A stretch of 64,000 bases of DNA from Solirubrobacter deserti. GTDB lineage: Bacteria; Actinomycetota; Thermoleophilia; Solirubrobacterales; Solirubrobacteraceae. Below, in pieces: positions 42,089-50,825 of the stretch. The stretch spans positions 29,837 to 93,836 of the forward strand of contig NZ_JAPCID010000030.1 of NCBI RefSeq assembly GCF_027587175.1, read 5' to 3'. Numbering within the stretch: the first letter of the stretch is position 1; each line of letters opens with the position of its first letter. The position numbers and the translations under genes were made by a program. Under the pieces are notes generated by a model. That model saw nothing but the letters and a program-made list of their open reading frames with translations, had not been told where the DNA came from and ran no database searches.

Positions 42089-44851
42089 ATGCGCCGAATC
42101 GCCGGAATCGCGCTCATAGCGCTCACCGCGACCGCCGTCGGAGCTGAGGCTGCCGCAGCACAGGCCGGCTCCGAGACCGTCGTCATCTCCGAGTTCCGCA
42201 CGCGCGGGCCCGCCGGTGGCAACGACGAGTTCGTCGAGCTTCGCAACCGCTCGGCCGCGCCCGTGGACATCTCGGGCTGGCTGCTGCAGGGCTGCGCCTC
42301 GGGAACGCCGGGCAACGCGAGCACGCGCGCCACCGTGCCCGGGGGCGTCACGCTCGCACCGAACCAGTCGTACCTGTTCGCCAACGACGCGACCGGCGGC
42401 TACTCGGGGACCGTCGCGCCCGACCAGATCTACGGCACGGGCTTCACCGACTTCTCCAGCACCAACTTCGCGGGCATCCGGCTCGTCACCGGGTCAACGA
42501 CCGTTGACGGAGTCGGCGCACCGCAGAGCCCGTGCCGCGAGGGCACCGGCATCACCACGCCGACCACGAGTACCGACAGCGCGTTCGAGCGCACCGGCGG
42601 CACCGCGGACACGAACGACAACGCCGCCGACTTCCAGGGGCCGAAGGCCGGAGATCCGCAGAACCGCGGCGGTGGCGGCGACCCGGTTCCGGAGGTCGAG
42701 AGCTCCGAGCCCGCCGACAACGCCAACAACGTCGCGCGCGGCGCCAACCTGCGCGTCACCTTCTCCGAGCCGGTCGAGCCGGCCGCGAACACGGTCAGCC
42801 TCACCTGCGACGACACCGCCGTGGCGGTCACGGTCACGGGTGAGAGCGACACGGTGTACGTGCTCGACCCGCAGGCCGACCTGCCCGCGGGCGCGACGTG
42901 CGTGCTGCGCGTGGAGGGGGACGGCTACGGCGGCGCCGACTACAGCGCCACGTTCACCACGACGGGCCAGGAAGGCCTGCGCATCCACGACATCCAGGGC
43001 GCGGCGCACCTGTCCCCGTACCGCAACACCCTTGTCGCGGGCGTGGAGGGCATCGTCACCGCCCGTCGCTTCAACGGCTTCTACATCCAGGACCCGCGGC
43101 CCGATCGCGACCCCAAGACGTCCGAGGGCATCTTCGTCTTCACCGGCTCCGCGCTGCCCGCGGCCGCGCAGCCGGGCGCGAAGGTCTCCGTCTCCGGCCG
43201 CGTGACCGAGTTCCGCCCGAGCTGCACGCCGTCCTGCGCCGCCCCGGACTTCCCGAACGGCGACTTCGGCGCCTCCGCCTACGCGAACCTCACGATCACC
43301 GAGATCGACCGCGCGACGGTCACGGCTTCGGGCACCGGCACGATCCGCCCGACGCTCGTCGGTCGCGGCGGCCGCGTCCCGCCCGAGGCCGTCATCGACA
43401 ATGACACGCCCGACCCGCAGGCCGACGAGCCGCCGCTGATCACCGGCAACGTCGAAGAGCCGGGCTCGCGCTTCGATCCCGAGCAGGACGGCATCGATTT
43501 CTACGAGTCGCTGGAGGGGATGCTGACCGAGGTCCGCCGCGGCTACGTGACCGAGCCGACGAACGTCTTCAGCGCCGGCGCGGCCAACGAGAACGCCGAG
43601 ATCGCGGTCGTGACCGAACCGTCGGACCTCTCGAAGCGCGGCGTGCTGCCGGTGCGGGCGTACGACCGGTTCGCGCCGCGCGAGTACCGCTTCGGCGACT
43701 TCAACCCCGAGCGGATCATCCTCAACGATCCGGTCACGCGCGACAACGACCTCGACCCGCTGCCCAACGCCCAGGTCGGCGACCGCTTCGAGGACATCAC
43801 GGCCGTCGTGGACTACTCGTTCGGCAACTTCAAGTTCCTCGTGACCGAGCCGCCGACCTTCCGACGCGGCGACCTCAAGCCGGAGGTGGCCAAGCCGGCC
43901 GGCCGCGACGAGCTCTCGATCGCCTCCTACAACGTCGAGAACCTGGACGCGGTCAACGACCTCGAGCGGATGCCCGCGATCGCACGCCAGATCATCGACA
44001 ACCTGCGCTCGCCGGACATCCTCACGCTCAGCGAGGTGCAGGACCTGGACGGTGAGGGCCCGCTCGGACCGGCCGGGGATCCGACGTGGCAGGCGCTCGT
44101 CGCCGCGATCCGCGCGGCGGGTGGCCCGGCCTATGAGTACCGGCAGATCGACCCCGTGCACAACGCCGACGGCGGCGCGCCGAACGCGAACATCCGCGTC
44201 GGCTTCCTGTTCAACCCGCGCAGGGTCGAGTTCGTCGACCGGCCGGGCGGCACGTCGACCACCGGCACGACCGAGAACACGGCGCAGCCCGGCGCGCAGC
44301 TGACGTTCAGCCCGGGCCGCATCGATCCGACCAACCCGGCCTTCACCAACAGCCGCAAGCCGCTCGCGGGCGAGTTCCGCTACCGCGGCCGGCCGCTGTT
44401 CGTGGTCGCCAACCACTTCGCCTCCAAGGGCGGGGACGCGCCGCTGTTCGGGCGCTTCCAGGAGCCCTACCGGCCAAGCGAGATCCAGCGCCGCCAGCAG
44501 GCGGACGTCGTCAACGCGTGGGTGCGGAGCCTGCAGCGGGCCGACCCGTTCGCGCGCGTGGTGGTGGCCGGTGACCTCAACGACTTCGAGTTCTCGGAGT
44601 CGGTGCGGATCCTGCAGCGCGGCACCGACGAGCGCGGCTACGAGCTCGTCGATCTGTGGAACTTCGTGCCCCAGCGCGAGCGCTACAGCTACATCTTCCA
44701 GGGCAACGGGCAGGTCCTGGACCACATCCTGGTGAGCCCGCCGCTGCTGCTGTTCAAGCCCGAGTTCGACGCCGTGCACATCAACGCCGAGTTCGACGAC
44801 GAGCAGCTGTCGGACCACGACCCGCCGCTGCTGCGGCTGTCTATCCGCTAG
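42089..44851 (+). CDS. Secreted lamin-tail-domain protein with endonuclease/exonuclease/phosphatase domain
   Basis: 920 residues. Signal peptide at 1-26 (cleavage near AQA). Lamin-tail domain about 30-140 (VVISEFRTRGPAGGNDEFVEL, ISGWLLQGC); Ig-like Big_5 domain near 205-295 (SEPADNANNV, VTFSEPVEPA); an OB-fold-like region with GFYIQDPRPDRDP; then an EEP nuclease domain from about 610 with SIASYNVENLD, LSEVQD, VANHFASKGGD, VAGDLNDF and a terminal LSDHDP. Layout matches extracellular ExeM/NucH-type DNases, which free nucleotides from external DNA. Convergent overlap of four bases with the next gene. Confidence 0.88.
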   Translation: MRRIAGIALIALTATAVGAEAAAAQAGSETVVISEFRTRGPAGGNDEFVELRNRSAAPVDISGWLLQGCASGTPGNASTRATVPGGVTLAPNQSYLFANDATGGYSGTVAPDQIYGTGFTDFSSTNFAGIRLVTGSTTVDGVGAPQSPCREGTGITTPTTSTDSAFERTGGTADTNDNAADFQGPKAGDPQNRGGGGDPVPEVESSEPADNANNVARGANLRVTFSEPVEPAANTVSLTCDDTAVAVTVTGESDTVYVLDPQADLPAGATCVLRVEGDGYGGADYSATFTTTGQEGLRIHDIQGAAHLSPYRNTLVAGVEGIVTARRFNGFYIQDPRPDRDPKTSEGIFVFTGSALPAAAQPGAKVSVSGRVTEFRPSCTPSCAAPDFPNGDFGASAYANLTITEIDRATVTASGTGTIRPTLVGRGGRVPPEAVIDNDTPDPQADEPPLITGNVEEPGSRFDPEQDGIDFYESLEGMLTEVRRGYVTEPTNVFSAGAANENAEIAVVTEPSDLSKRGVLPVRAYDRFAPREYRFGDFNPERIILNDPVTRDNDLDPLPNAQVGDRFEDITAVVDYSFGNFKFLVTEPPTFRRGDLKPEVAKPAGRDELSIASYNVENLDAVNDLERMPAIARQIIDNLRSPDILTLSEVQDLDGEGPLGPAGDPTWQALVAAIRAAGGPAYEYRQIDPVHNADGGAPNANIRVGFLFNPRRVEFVDRPGGTSTTGTTENTAQPGAQLTFSPGRIDPTNPAFTNSRKPLAGEFRYRGRPLFVVANHFASKGGDAPLFGRFQEPYRPSEIQRRQQADVVNAWVRSLQRADPFARVVVAGDLNDFEFSESVRILQRGTDERGYELVDLWNFVPQRERYSYIFQGNGQVLDHILVSPPLLLFKPEFDAVHINAEFDDEQLSDHDPPLLRLSIR

Positions 44852-46008
44852 AGCGGGGGGGGCTCGGGGGGGCGGCAGCCCCACCGGGCTATTTCCCGCC
44901 GGAGATCGTCGCCGTGCTCGTCCAAGGCGGGCGGGCCACGGCGGATCTCCGGCCGCTCGCCGTCCAGCCGCAGCGGCGGGCGCACGAGCGGGAGCCCATC
45001 GATCTCCTCGACGGGCTCCATGCCGAGCTCGGACGCGAGGGCGAAGGCCTCGTCGACACCGTTGATCGGCCCGGCGGGGACCTTCGCCTCGCGCAGGACG
45101 GCGAGCCAGTGCTCCGCCGGCTGCTCGCGCAGCACGGCCTCGAACGCGTCCATCAGCTCGTCGGCGTGAGCGACGCGCGCTTCGTTGGAGCTGAAGCGCC
45201 CATCCGACGGCAGCTCCGGCAGGCCGAGCGCCTCGCACAGCCGCACGAAGATCCGCTCGTTGCCGACCGCGATCGCGAGCGGCCGGTCGGCGGTCGCGTA
45301 CGTCTCGTAGGGCACGATGCTCGGGTGGCGGTTGCCGCGCCGGCGGCCGGTCACGCCCGCCGCGACCCAGGCCGTGCCCTGGTTGAGCAGGCAGGTCAGC
45401 GCGGAGTCCATCAGCGAGACCTCGACGTGGCGGCCGCGCCCGGTCGATGCGCGTTCGACGAGCGCCGCCTGGATGCCGTTCGCCGCGAGCAGCCCGCACA
45501 CGAGGTCGACGACCGCCGTCCCCGCCTTCAGCGGCTGTCCGTCCGGCTCGCCCGTCACGGACATCAGCCCGCCCATGGCCTGCAGCAGGAAGTCGTAGCC
45601 CGGCAAGCCCGCCGCCTCCGGGCCGCTGCCGAACGCGGTCACCGAGCAGGTGACCAGGCGCGGGTTGGCTTCCCGCAGCGCGCCGAGCCCGAGGCCCAGC
45701 TCCTCGATCAGCCCGGGCCGGAACGACTCGATCAGCACGTCCGCGCGCCCGGCCAGCGTGCGCGCGAGCGCCACGTCGGCCGGATCCTTGAGGTCGAGCG
45801 CGATCGAGCGCTTGTTGCGGTTCAGGCCCAGGTAGTACGTCGAGACGCCGTCGCGCCAGGGTGGACCCCAGGCGCGCGTGTCGTCACCGCCGTCGGGCCG
45901 CTCGACCTTGATCACGTCCGCGCCGAGGTCCCCGAGCAGCATCGCCGCGAGCGGTCCGGCGAGCACGCGCGAGAAGTCGGCGACGAGGATCCCGTCCAAC
46001 GGAGCCAT
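44848..46008 (-). CDS. CaiB/BaiF family CoA-transferase
   Basis: 386 residues from the ATG at 46008. Class III CoA-transferase: N-terminal LDGILVADFSRVLAGPLAAMLLGDLGADVIKVE, RNKRSIALDLK near 65, and the catalytic Asp in PGYDFLLQAMGG near 140, which forms an acyl-anhydride with the substrate. Moves CoA between carboxylic acids, such as succinate and an imported acid, or supports racemisation in the related AMACR group. Substrate unknown; a few residues at the C-terminus are proline-rich. Start is 22 bases from a divergent phosphatase gene. Confidence 0.9.
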   Translation of the reverse strand: MAPLDGILVADFSRVLAGPLAAMLLGDLGADVIKVERPDGGDDTRAWGPPWRDGVSTYYLGLNRNKRSIALDLKDPADVALARTLAGRADVLIESFRPGLIEELGLGLGALREANPRLVTCSVTAFGSGPEAAGLPGYDFLLQAMGGLMSVTGEPDGQPLKAGTAVVDLVCGLLAANGIQAALVERASTGRGRHVEVSLMDSALTCLLNQGTAWVAAGVTGRRRGNRHPSIVPYETYATADRPLAIAVGNERIFVRLCEALGLPELPSDGRFSSNEARVAHADELMDAFEAVLREQPAEHWLAVLREAKVPAGPINGVDEAFALASELGMEPVEEIDGLPLVRPPLRLDGERPEIRRGPPALDEHGDDLRREIARWGCRPPEPPPL

Positions 46009-46030
46009 GTGCGGGCACACTAGTGCGCGG

Positions 46031-47125
46031 ATGAAGACTCTCGTCGTCTCGGATCTGCACATCGGTCACCGCGCCCGCGACCTGCTGCGCCGCCCCGATC
46101 TGCAAGAGCCCCTGTTGGACGCGCTCGACCGCGTCGACCGCTTCGTCATCCTCGGCGACGGCTTGGAGCTGCGCGAGGCCGCGCACCGCGACGCGGTCGA
46201 CGGGGCCGCGCCGTTCTTCGCGGCAGTCGGCAGCCGGCTCGGGCCCGACAAGGAGTTCATCCTGCTCTCCGGCAACCACGATCACGGGCTGGCCGCGGGC
46301 TGGATCGACTCGCGCCTGCAGACGGAGGCGCCCGGCTTCCTCGGCCTCGAGCAACGCTTCGACGCGCACGGGCCGCTGGCGAGCGCCCTGGCGGAGGCCG
46401 CGCGGCCCGCACGGCTGCGCTTCGCCTATCCGGGGCTGTGGCTCCGCGACGACGTCTACGCCTTCCACGGCCACTATGCCGACGCGCACGCAACCGTCCC
46501 GACCTTCGAGCGGGTGCTGGTCGGCGCGATGGCGCGGTGGGTCACGCCGCTGCCGAGCCCGCACGCGACGGCCGACGACTACGAATCCGTGCTCTCGCCG
46601 CTGTACGCATGGCTGTACGCGCTCACCCAGCGCACGGAACGCTCGCTCGTCTCGCACGGAGGCGGCGCGTCCTCGCGCTCCTACAAGGCGCTCACGGCCG
46701 AGCGCACGCCGCGTTCACTCGCGCTGCGCGCGGGGTACCGCGGCGCCGTGGCCTCGCTCAACGCGATCGGGCTCGGCCCGCTGCAGCCCGGCCTGTCACC
46801 GACCGCTCTGCGCCGGGGGTACTTGCACGGCATCAGCGAGGTGATCCGCCGGTTGCAGATTCCGGCGCGACACGTCATCTGGGGGCACTCACACCGCTCG
46901 GGGCCGTGGCCGACCGACGATCCGGCGGAGTGGCAGGTCAACGGCACGCGCATCCACAACACCGGCTCGTGGGTCTACCAGCCGCACTTCCTCACGCCCG
47001 AGCCCAACGGCTCCCCCTACTGGCCGGGAACCGCGGTCCTCGTGGACTCGGACGGGCCACCGCGGCTGCTGCGCCTGCTCGGCGACCGCGGCCACGAGGA
47101 GCTCAGGCCACGAGACCCGGCGTGA
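46031..47125 (+). CDS. Metallophosphoesterase, LpxH/YbbF-like
   Basis: 364 residues from the ATG at 46031 (MKTLVVSDLHIGHRARD). Motifs: SDLHIG, LGDGLEL (the usual GDxxD is partly changed), LLSGNHDHG, FHGHYADAH and WGHSHRSGP. A long insertion (about 145-265) separates the core motifs and makes it longer than typical UDP-2,3-diacylglucosamine hydrolases. Cytoplasmic. The substrate cannot be stated; an actinomycete without lipid A would not need LpxH activity. The end overlaps the convergent thioredoxin-fold gene by 23 bases. Confidence 0.82.
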   Translation: MKTLVVSDLHIGHRARDLLRRPDLQEPLLDALDRVDRFVILGDGLELREAAHRDAVDGAAPFFAAVGSRLGPDKEFILLSGNHDHGLAAGWIDSRLQTEAPGFLGLEQRFDAHGPLASALAEAARPARLRFAYPGLWLRDDVYAFHGHYADAHATVPTFERVLVGAMARWVTPLPSPHATADDYESVLSPLYAWLYALTQRTERSLVSHGGGASSRSYKALTAERTPRSLALRAGYRGAVASLNAIGLGPLQPGLSPTALRRGYLHGISEVIRRLQIPARHVIWGHSHRSGPWPTDDPAEWQVNGTRIHNTGSWVYQPHFLTPEPNGSPYWPGTAVLVDSDGPPRLLRLLGDRGHEELRPRDPA

Positions 47126-47846
47126 AGCAGGTGGCGTGGACGACCACGCCCTCGGTGACCTCGAACTGCAGCTCGCCGCGCGTGTGGCGCTCGTGGTGGA
47201 CGACCTCGATCGCGCCGGGCTCGAAGATGTCGAACACCTCGCCGTTGACGCGGATCGCGCCGACACCGTCCACGACCGCCCACACGCCGCCGGCCTCGTA
47301 CGGGCCGGAGTAGGCGCCGGGCTGGTCGGCGGTCTGCGGCGCGATCAGCGCGTCCTCAGCGTCCTCGGGACGCAGCGGCTCCACCACGTCGCGCTCGATG
47401 CCGAGCAGCTCCTGGATCTCGCGCTCGGTCTCCGCGTAGGCGCCCTCGCCGTAGTGCATCGAGAACAGCTTGTGCTCGGGCGTCCACAGGTAGCGGGCGG
47501 GCCAGCCCTCGTTGCCGTACAGGTCCCAGACGTCCAGGTTGGTGTCGATCAGCACCGGCCAGGGGATCTCGAGCCGCTCGACCGCGCGCCGGACGTTGTC
47601 GTCCTCGCGGGCGGGCGGAAAGCCGCCGGTGTGGACGCCGATGATCCGCAGGCCGGCCTCCGCGTAGCGCTCGTGCCAGACCTTCAGGTACGGGAGCGTG
47701 CGCAGGTTGTTGACCCGGCAGAAGTCCCAGAACTCGACCAGGACGACCTTCCCGCGCTGCTCGTGCATCTTGAGCATCGCGACGTTGCACCACGGCAGGT
47801 TGCGCGGGAACGGGGGCGGGGTGATGCTCTCGTCGGCGGCACGCAT
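47103..47846 (-). CDS. Thioredoxin-fold protein of the DipZ type, active-site CxxC lost
   Basis: 247 residues. A thioredoxin-like region (GKVVLVEFWDFCRVNNLRTLPYLKVWHERY, near 33-62) corresponds to the TCxNCxRTLPYL segment of DipZ-like proteins, but only one cysteine remains (FCRVNN), so classic dithiol chemistry is not possible. GVHTGGFPP and WPVLIDTNLDVWDLYGNEGWPARYLW follow, and the C-terminal 60 residues form a beta domain like that of DipZ. No signal peptide, unlike extracytoplasmic relatives. A redox-inactive binding role, or single-cysteine chemistry, is possible. Confidence 0.78.
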   Translation of the reverse strand: MRAADESITPPPFPRNLPWCNVAMLKMHEQRGKVVLVEFWDFCRVNNLRTLPYLKVWHERYAEAGLRIIGVHTGGFPPAREDDNVRRAVERLEIPWPVLIDTNLDVWDLYGNEGWPARYLWTPEHKLFSMHYGEGAYAETEREIQELLGIERDVVEPLRPEDAEDALIAPQTADQPGAYSGPYEAGGVWAVVDGVGAIRVNGEVFDIFEPGAIEVVHHERHTRGELQFEVTEGVVVHATCFTPGLVA

Positions 47847-47976
47847 TCCGAACCGGCGACCGTAGCAGCGAAACCTTTTAGTTTTTGACGTGTTGTTGGT
47901 AAGTCTGCGGTGCGGTGCGCCCCACCCCGCGCCCGTCCTGCCAAGAAACACCGTCTCAAACGAGGAGAGTCCGCAG

Positions 47977-48687
47977 TTGCGAAAGTCCTTCTTCGTCGCC
48001 AGCGTGGCGACGCTTGCCCTGGGTACCGCCGGCGTTGCCTACGCGCAGCTCCCTGACCCCAGCATCGAGGCCACTGGTAGCGGCTCGCCGTCCAAGGCCG
48101 GAACGAAGTCCAAGCCGAAGGCCGTGACCTTCAAGCTGGACGTCAAGAACAACGCGGAAGCCAAGACGACCGCGAAGTCGATCAAGATCACGTTCCCGAA
48201 GACCATCAAGGTCTCCACCAAGGGCCTCAACGAGTGCGATCCGGAGACCGATCAGGCGCTGATCGACGACCCGTCGCAGTGCAGCTCCTCCAAGGCCGGT
48301 AAGGGCTCCGCCAGCGCGAACCTGAACCCGTTCTCCGCGACGCCCGCGCCGCTGAACTTCCAGATCCAGCCGTACGTCGGCAAGAACGAGATCCTGTTCC
48401 TGCTCTCCGGCTCGGCCAACACGATCCTGCACGGCAAGATCAAGGGCCAGTCGATGACGATCGAGATCACGCCGGACCTGCAGCAGCCGGTCACGGGCGT
48501 GTTCTCGGCGCTGAACGAGATCGCGGCCACGATCAAGGCCAAGAAGGGCAAGAACTCGCTCATCTCGGCCGTGGGCTGCAGCGGCGGCAAGCACACCATC
48601 GGCGTCGAGGTGGCCTACGTCGGCAACCCGAACCCGCCGGCGAAGCCGTCCGCGAAGGACTCCTTCGACATCAAGTGCTCCAAGTAA
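47977..48687 (+). CDS. Secreted protein of unknown function
   Basis: 236 residues from a TTG at 47977; a good Shine-Dalgarno (GAGGAGA) sits nine bases upstream, which decides this start over upstream codons. Signal peptide RKSFFVASVATLALGTAGVAYA. The mature domain is a beta-sandwich-like sequence with four cysteines (NECDP, SQCSS, VGCSG, IKCSK) and many lysines. Similar secreted proteins are frequent in Thermoleophilia genomes (from memory). The upstream 120 bases are AT-rich for this genome and probably hold the promoter; a hairpin follows the stop. Confidence 0.72.
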   Translation: MRKSFFVASVATLALGTAGVAYAQLPDPSIEATGSGSPSKAGTKSKPKAVTFKLDVKNNAEAKTTAKSIKITFPKTIKVSTKGLNECDPETDQALIDDPSQCSSSKAGKGSASANLNPFSATPAPLNFQIQPYVGKNEILFLLSGSANTILHGKIKGQSMTIEITPDLQQPVTGVFSALNEIAATIKAKKGKNSLISAVGCSGGKHTIGVEVAYVGNPNPPAKPSAKDSFDIKCSK

Positions 48688-48699
48688 CACTGAAGTAGA

Positions 48700-48738
48700 G
48701 GCGGAGATCCCCTCCGCCCCACCCCGATCATCCGACCT
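48700..48738 (+). terminator. Hairpin joined to copy 1 of a 32-base intergenic repeat
   Basis: GGCGGAG (48700-48706) and CTCCGCC (48712-48718) form a seven-base stem with loop ATCCC. Bases 48707-48738 are identical to 59785-59816. It follows the secreted-protein stop by 12 bases, fitting a terminator, but the identity continues 20 bases past the stem. Confidence 0.6.
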
Positions 48739-48793
48739 TGACCAGCGGCCCTACGTTTCGGCGTGGGGCCGTTGCCGTTCCTAGACTCGGCGC

Positions 48794-50128
48794 GTGCTCC
48801 TGTTCGCGCACGGGATCGTCGGCCGCGCCGATCTCCCGATTCCCGAGACGTTGTTCGCGGCCGCCGCTTCCGGCGTGCTGGTGGTGTCGTTCGTCGCGCT
48901 CGCGCTCGGCTGGTCCAAGCCGCAGCTGCAGGCCCGGACGGGCCGTCCGCTGCCGCGGATTCCGCGCCCGGTCGAGGTCGTGTGCGGCGCCATCGGTGTC
49001 TTCGTCTTCTTCCTCGCCGTCTACGCCGGCCTGTTCGGCACCGACACGCAGAGCCAGAACTTGGCGCCGACCGCGGTCTACGTCGGCTTCTGGGTCGGCA
49101 TCCCGTTCCTGTCGCTGCTGTTCGGGGACGTCTTCCGCCTGTTCAACCCGTGGCGGGCGCTCGGACGCCTCACGGGGTGGATCACGGCGCGCTTCGGCGC
49201 GCTGCCGGAGCCGCTCGAGTACCCGGCGCGGGTGGGACGGATCCCGGCGGCGGTGTGGCTGTTCGCGTTCGCCATCTGCGAGCTGGCCTGGGCGCGCGGC
49301 ACACAGCCCGGCTTCCTCGCGATCCTGATGCTCGTCTACCTCGTCGTGATGCTGGTCGGTATGAGCCTCTACGGCGTGGAGCCGTGGGTGCGCAACGCGG
49401 ACGCGTTCGGCGTGCTGTTCGGGCTGATCGGCACGCTCGCGCCGGTCGGGGAAGGACGGCTGCGCGTGCCCACCACCGCCACGGCCCGCCTGACCCCGGT
49501 CGTGGGCACGGCCGCGCTGGCCGTCGTCGCCGTCGGCTCGACCGCGTTCGACGGCGCCAAGGAGGGCGCGCTGTTCAACGGCATCGCCAAGGACCTGCAG
49601 ACGTTCTTCCGCGACCTCGGCGTCCCGATCGGGCTCTCGCTGGAGCTCGCGTTCGTGCTCGGCCTCGCCGGCGCGTGCGCGATCGTCGGGCTCATCTACT
49701 TCCTCGGCATGCGCGGGATGACGACACCCGCGGGCAAGACGCGGCGGGAGCTGTCGCTGGCGTTCGCGCACACCCTGATCCCGATCGCCGCCGGCTACCT
49801 CGTCGCGCACTACTTCTCGCTGCTGGCCTACAACGGCCAGGACCTGTGGCGGCTGCTCAGCGACCCGCTCGGGGACGGCTCGAACTGGTTGGGCGCCGCC
49901 GAGCGCGACATCGACTACGGCGTCGTGAGCGCCACCGGCATCTGGTACGTGCAGGTCGGCGCGCTCGTCGTCGGCCACGTCGCCGCGCTCGTCCTCGCGC
50001 ACGATCGCGCGCTCGAGCTCTACGGCTCCGCCCGGGCCGCCACCCGCTCGCAAGTTGTCATGCTGATCCTGATGGTGGCGTTCACCTGCCTCGGGCTGTG
50101 GCTGTTGTCGGCGGCGCTGAACGCATGA
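48794..50128 (+). CDS. Polytopic membrane protein (of the group often annotated fenitrothion hydrolase)
   Basis: 444 residues, GTG start, about 10-11 membrane helices. An early histidine (FAHGIVGRADLPIP), then FRLFNPWRALGR and YGVEPWVRNADAFGV in loops, and late histidines in AHTLIPIAAGYLVAHYFSLL and VGHVAAL. Proteins with this pattern in actinomycetes are often labelled fenitrothion hydrolase from a distant similarity; I treat that name with caution. The conserved histidines would suit a metal- or haem-binding membrane protein. Overlaps a one-helix partner gene by four bases. Confidence 0.7.
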   Translation: MLLFAHGIVGRADLPIPETLFAAAASGVLVVSFVALALGWSKPQLQARTGRPLPRIPRPVEVVCGAIGVFVFFLAVYAGLFGTDTQSQNLAPTAVYVGFWVGIPFLSLLFGDVFRLFNPWRALGRLTGWITARFGALPEPLEYPARVGRIPAAVWLFAFAICELAWARGTQPGFLAILMLVYLVVMLVGMSLYGVEPWVRNADAFGVLFGLIGTLAPVGEGRLRVPTTATARLTPVVGTAALAVVAVGSTAFDGAKEGALFNGIAKDLQTFFRDLGVPIGLSLELAFVLGLAGACAIVGLIYFLGMRGMTTPAGKTRRELSLAFAHTLIPIAAGYLVAHYFSLLAYNGQDLWRLLSDPLGDGSNWLGAAERDIDYGVVSATGIWYVQVGALVVGHVAALVLAHDRALELYGSARAATRSQVVMLILMVAFTCLGLWLLSAALNA

Positions 50129-50262
50129 CGCCCCTGTTCGCGCATCCCGGCCACTGGCTCGCCCAGCTGCTGTACCTGGCGCCGGTCGCCGCGATGATCG
50201 GCGCGTTGCTGTGGGCGCGCTTTCGCGGAAGCTCCGAAATCGACGAGGACGAAGAGGTTTAG
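50125..50262 (+). CDS. One-helix membrane partner protein
   Basis: 45 residues starting in the stop of the polytopic protein (ATGA). Begins TPLFAHPGHWL, which echoes the FAHG at the start of its neighbour, then one membrane helix (LLYLAPVAAMIGALLWARF) and an acidic tail (EIDEDEEV). Its size and overlap suggest a small subunit of the same complex. Confidence 0.7.
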   Translation: MTPLFAHPGHWLAQLLYLAPVAAMIGALLWARFRGSSEIDEDEEV

Positions 50263-50295
50263 ACCACTCGCCTCGCGGGCAGCGGCTCCCGCGAA

Positions 50296-50487
50296 GTGTT
50301 CGGTCTGATCGAAGAGGTCTTCGTGCTGTGGAGCGCCGCGCGCGCCGAGGCCAACGATGCCTACGACGCCTGGTGCGAGGCTCCCGGCCTTGACGCCTAC
50401 GCCGTCTATCGCGCCGCCGAGGACCGCGCGGACGCCGCGGAGACCGATCTCGCGAACCTCACCGCCGGCGCCCTGAACTTCGTCTGA
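50296..50487 (+). CDS. Tiny helical protein, YRAAxDRxDAA family, copy 1
   Basis: 63 residues from a GTG. All-helical and acidic, with LDAYAVYRAAEDRADAAETDLANL at 32-55. The next gene repeats the core (LAAYAVYRAAQDREDAA). No Shine-Dalgarno is visible. Homology between the two supports both being real. Function unknown. Confidence 0.55.
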   Translation: MFGLIEEVFVLWSAARAEANDAYDAWCEAPGLDAYAVYRAAEDRADAAETDLANLTAGALNFV

Positions 50488-50490
50488 GGT

Positions 50491-50551
50491 CCGAAAGACA
50501 ACCAGCTGGACTCTCGCCGCGTAATCCATGGTGTGTCCAGCGGACTTTCGG
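50491..50551. promoter_or_regulatory. Nested inverted repeats between two tiny paralogues
   Basis: Outer arms CCGAAAG (50491-50497) and CTTTCGG (50545-50551) enclose inner arms CTGGAC (50506-50511) and GTCCAG (50535-50540). The pairings are compatible with one long hairpin that would occupy most of the gap between the genes. May be a structured leader, attenuator or terminator. Confidence 0.4.
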
Positions 50552-50567
50552 GCATCCCCCTCACGCG

Positions 50568-50825
50568 ATGAGCACCAGCGATCTGCGATCTCTCCTCGAC
50601 GACGTGCCGGACACGCTCGAGATCGTGCTGCGCCGGGAGCCCTCCTGGAGCCCGGTGATGGAGGCCTGGCGCGACGCTGCCGAAGAGGCCGCGGAGGCAC
50701 TGGCAGCCTGGCGCCGTCACCCCTCGTTGGCAGCCTACGCCGTCTACCGCGCGGCCCAGGATCGCGAGGATGCGGCCCTGGACACGCTTCGTCAGACCCA
50801 CACGTCGCGCACCAGCGTCTCGTAG
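50568..50825 (+). CDS. Tiny helical protein, YRAAxDRxDAA family, copy 2
   Basis: 85 residues from the ATG at 50568. N-terminal STSDLRSLLDDVPDTLEIVL, then EALAAWRRHPSLAAYAVYRAAQDREDAALDTL, matching the upstream 63-residue protein over about 25 residues. Its last 34 bases overlap the 3' end of the convergent helicase gene. Function unknown; tandem tiny paralogues may form a helical heterodimer. Confidence 0.6.
   Translation: MSTSDLRSLLDDVPDTLEIVLRREPSWSPVMEAWRDAAEEAAEALAAWRRHPSLAAYAVYRAAQDREDAALDTLRQTHTSRTSVS

Noticed and set aside
48794..50128. Naming the polytopic protein as a pesticide (fenitrothion) hydrolase
   Set aside because: The label circulates in annotations, but the sequence shows a multi-span membrane protein with no recognisable organophosphate-hydrolase motif.
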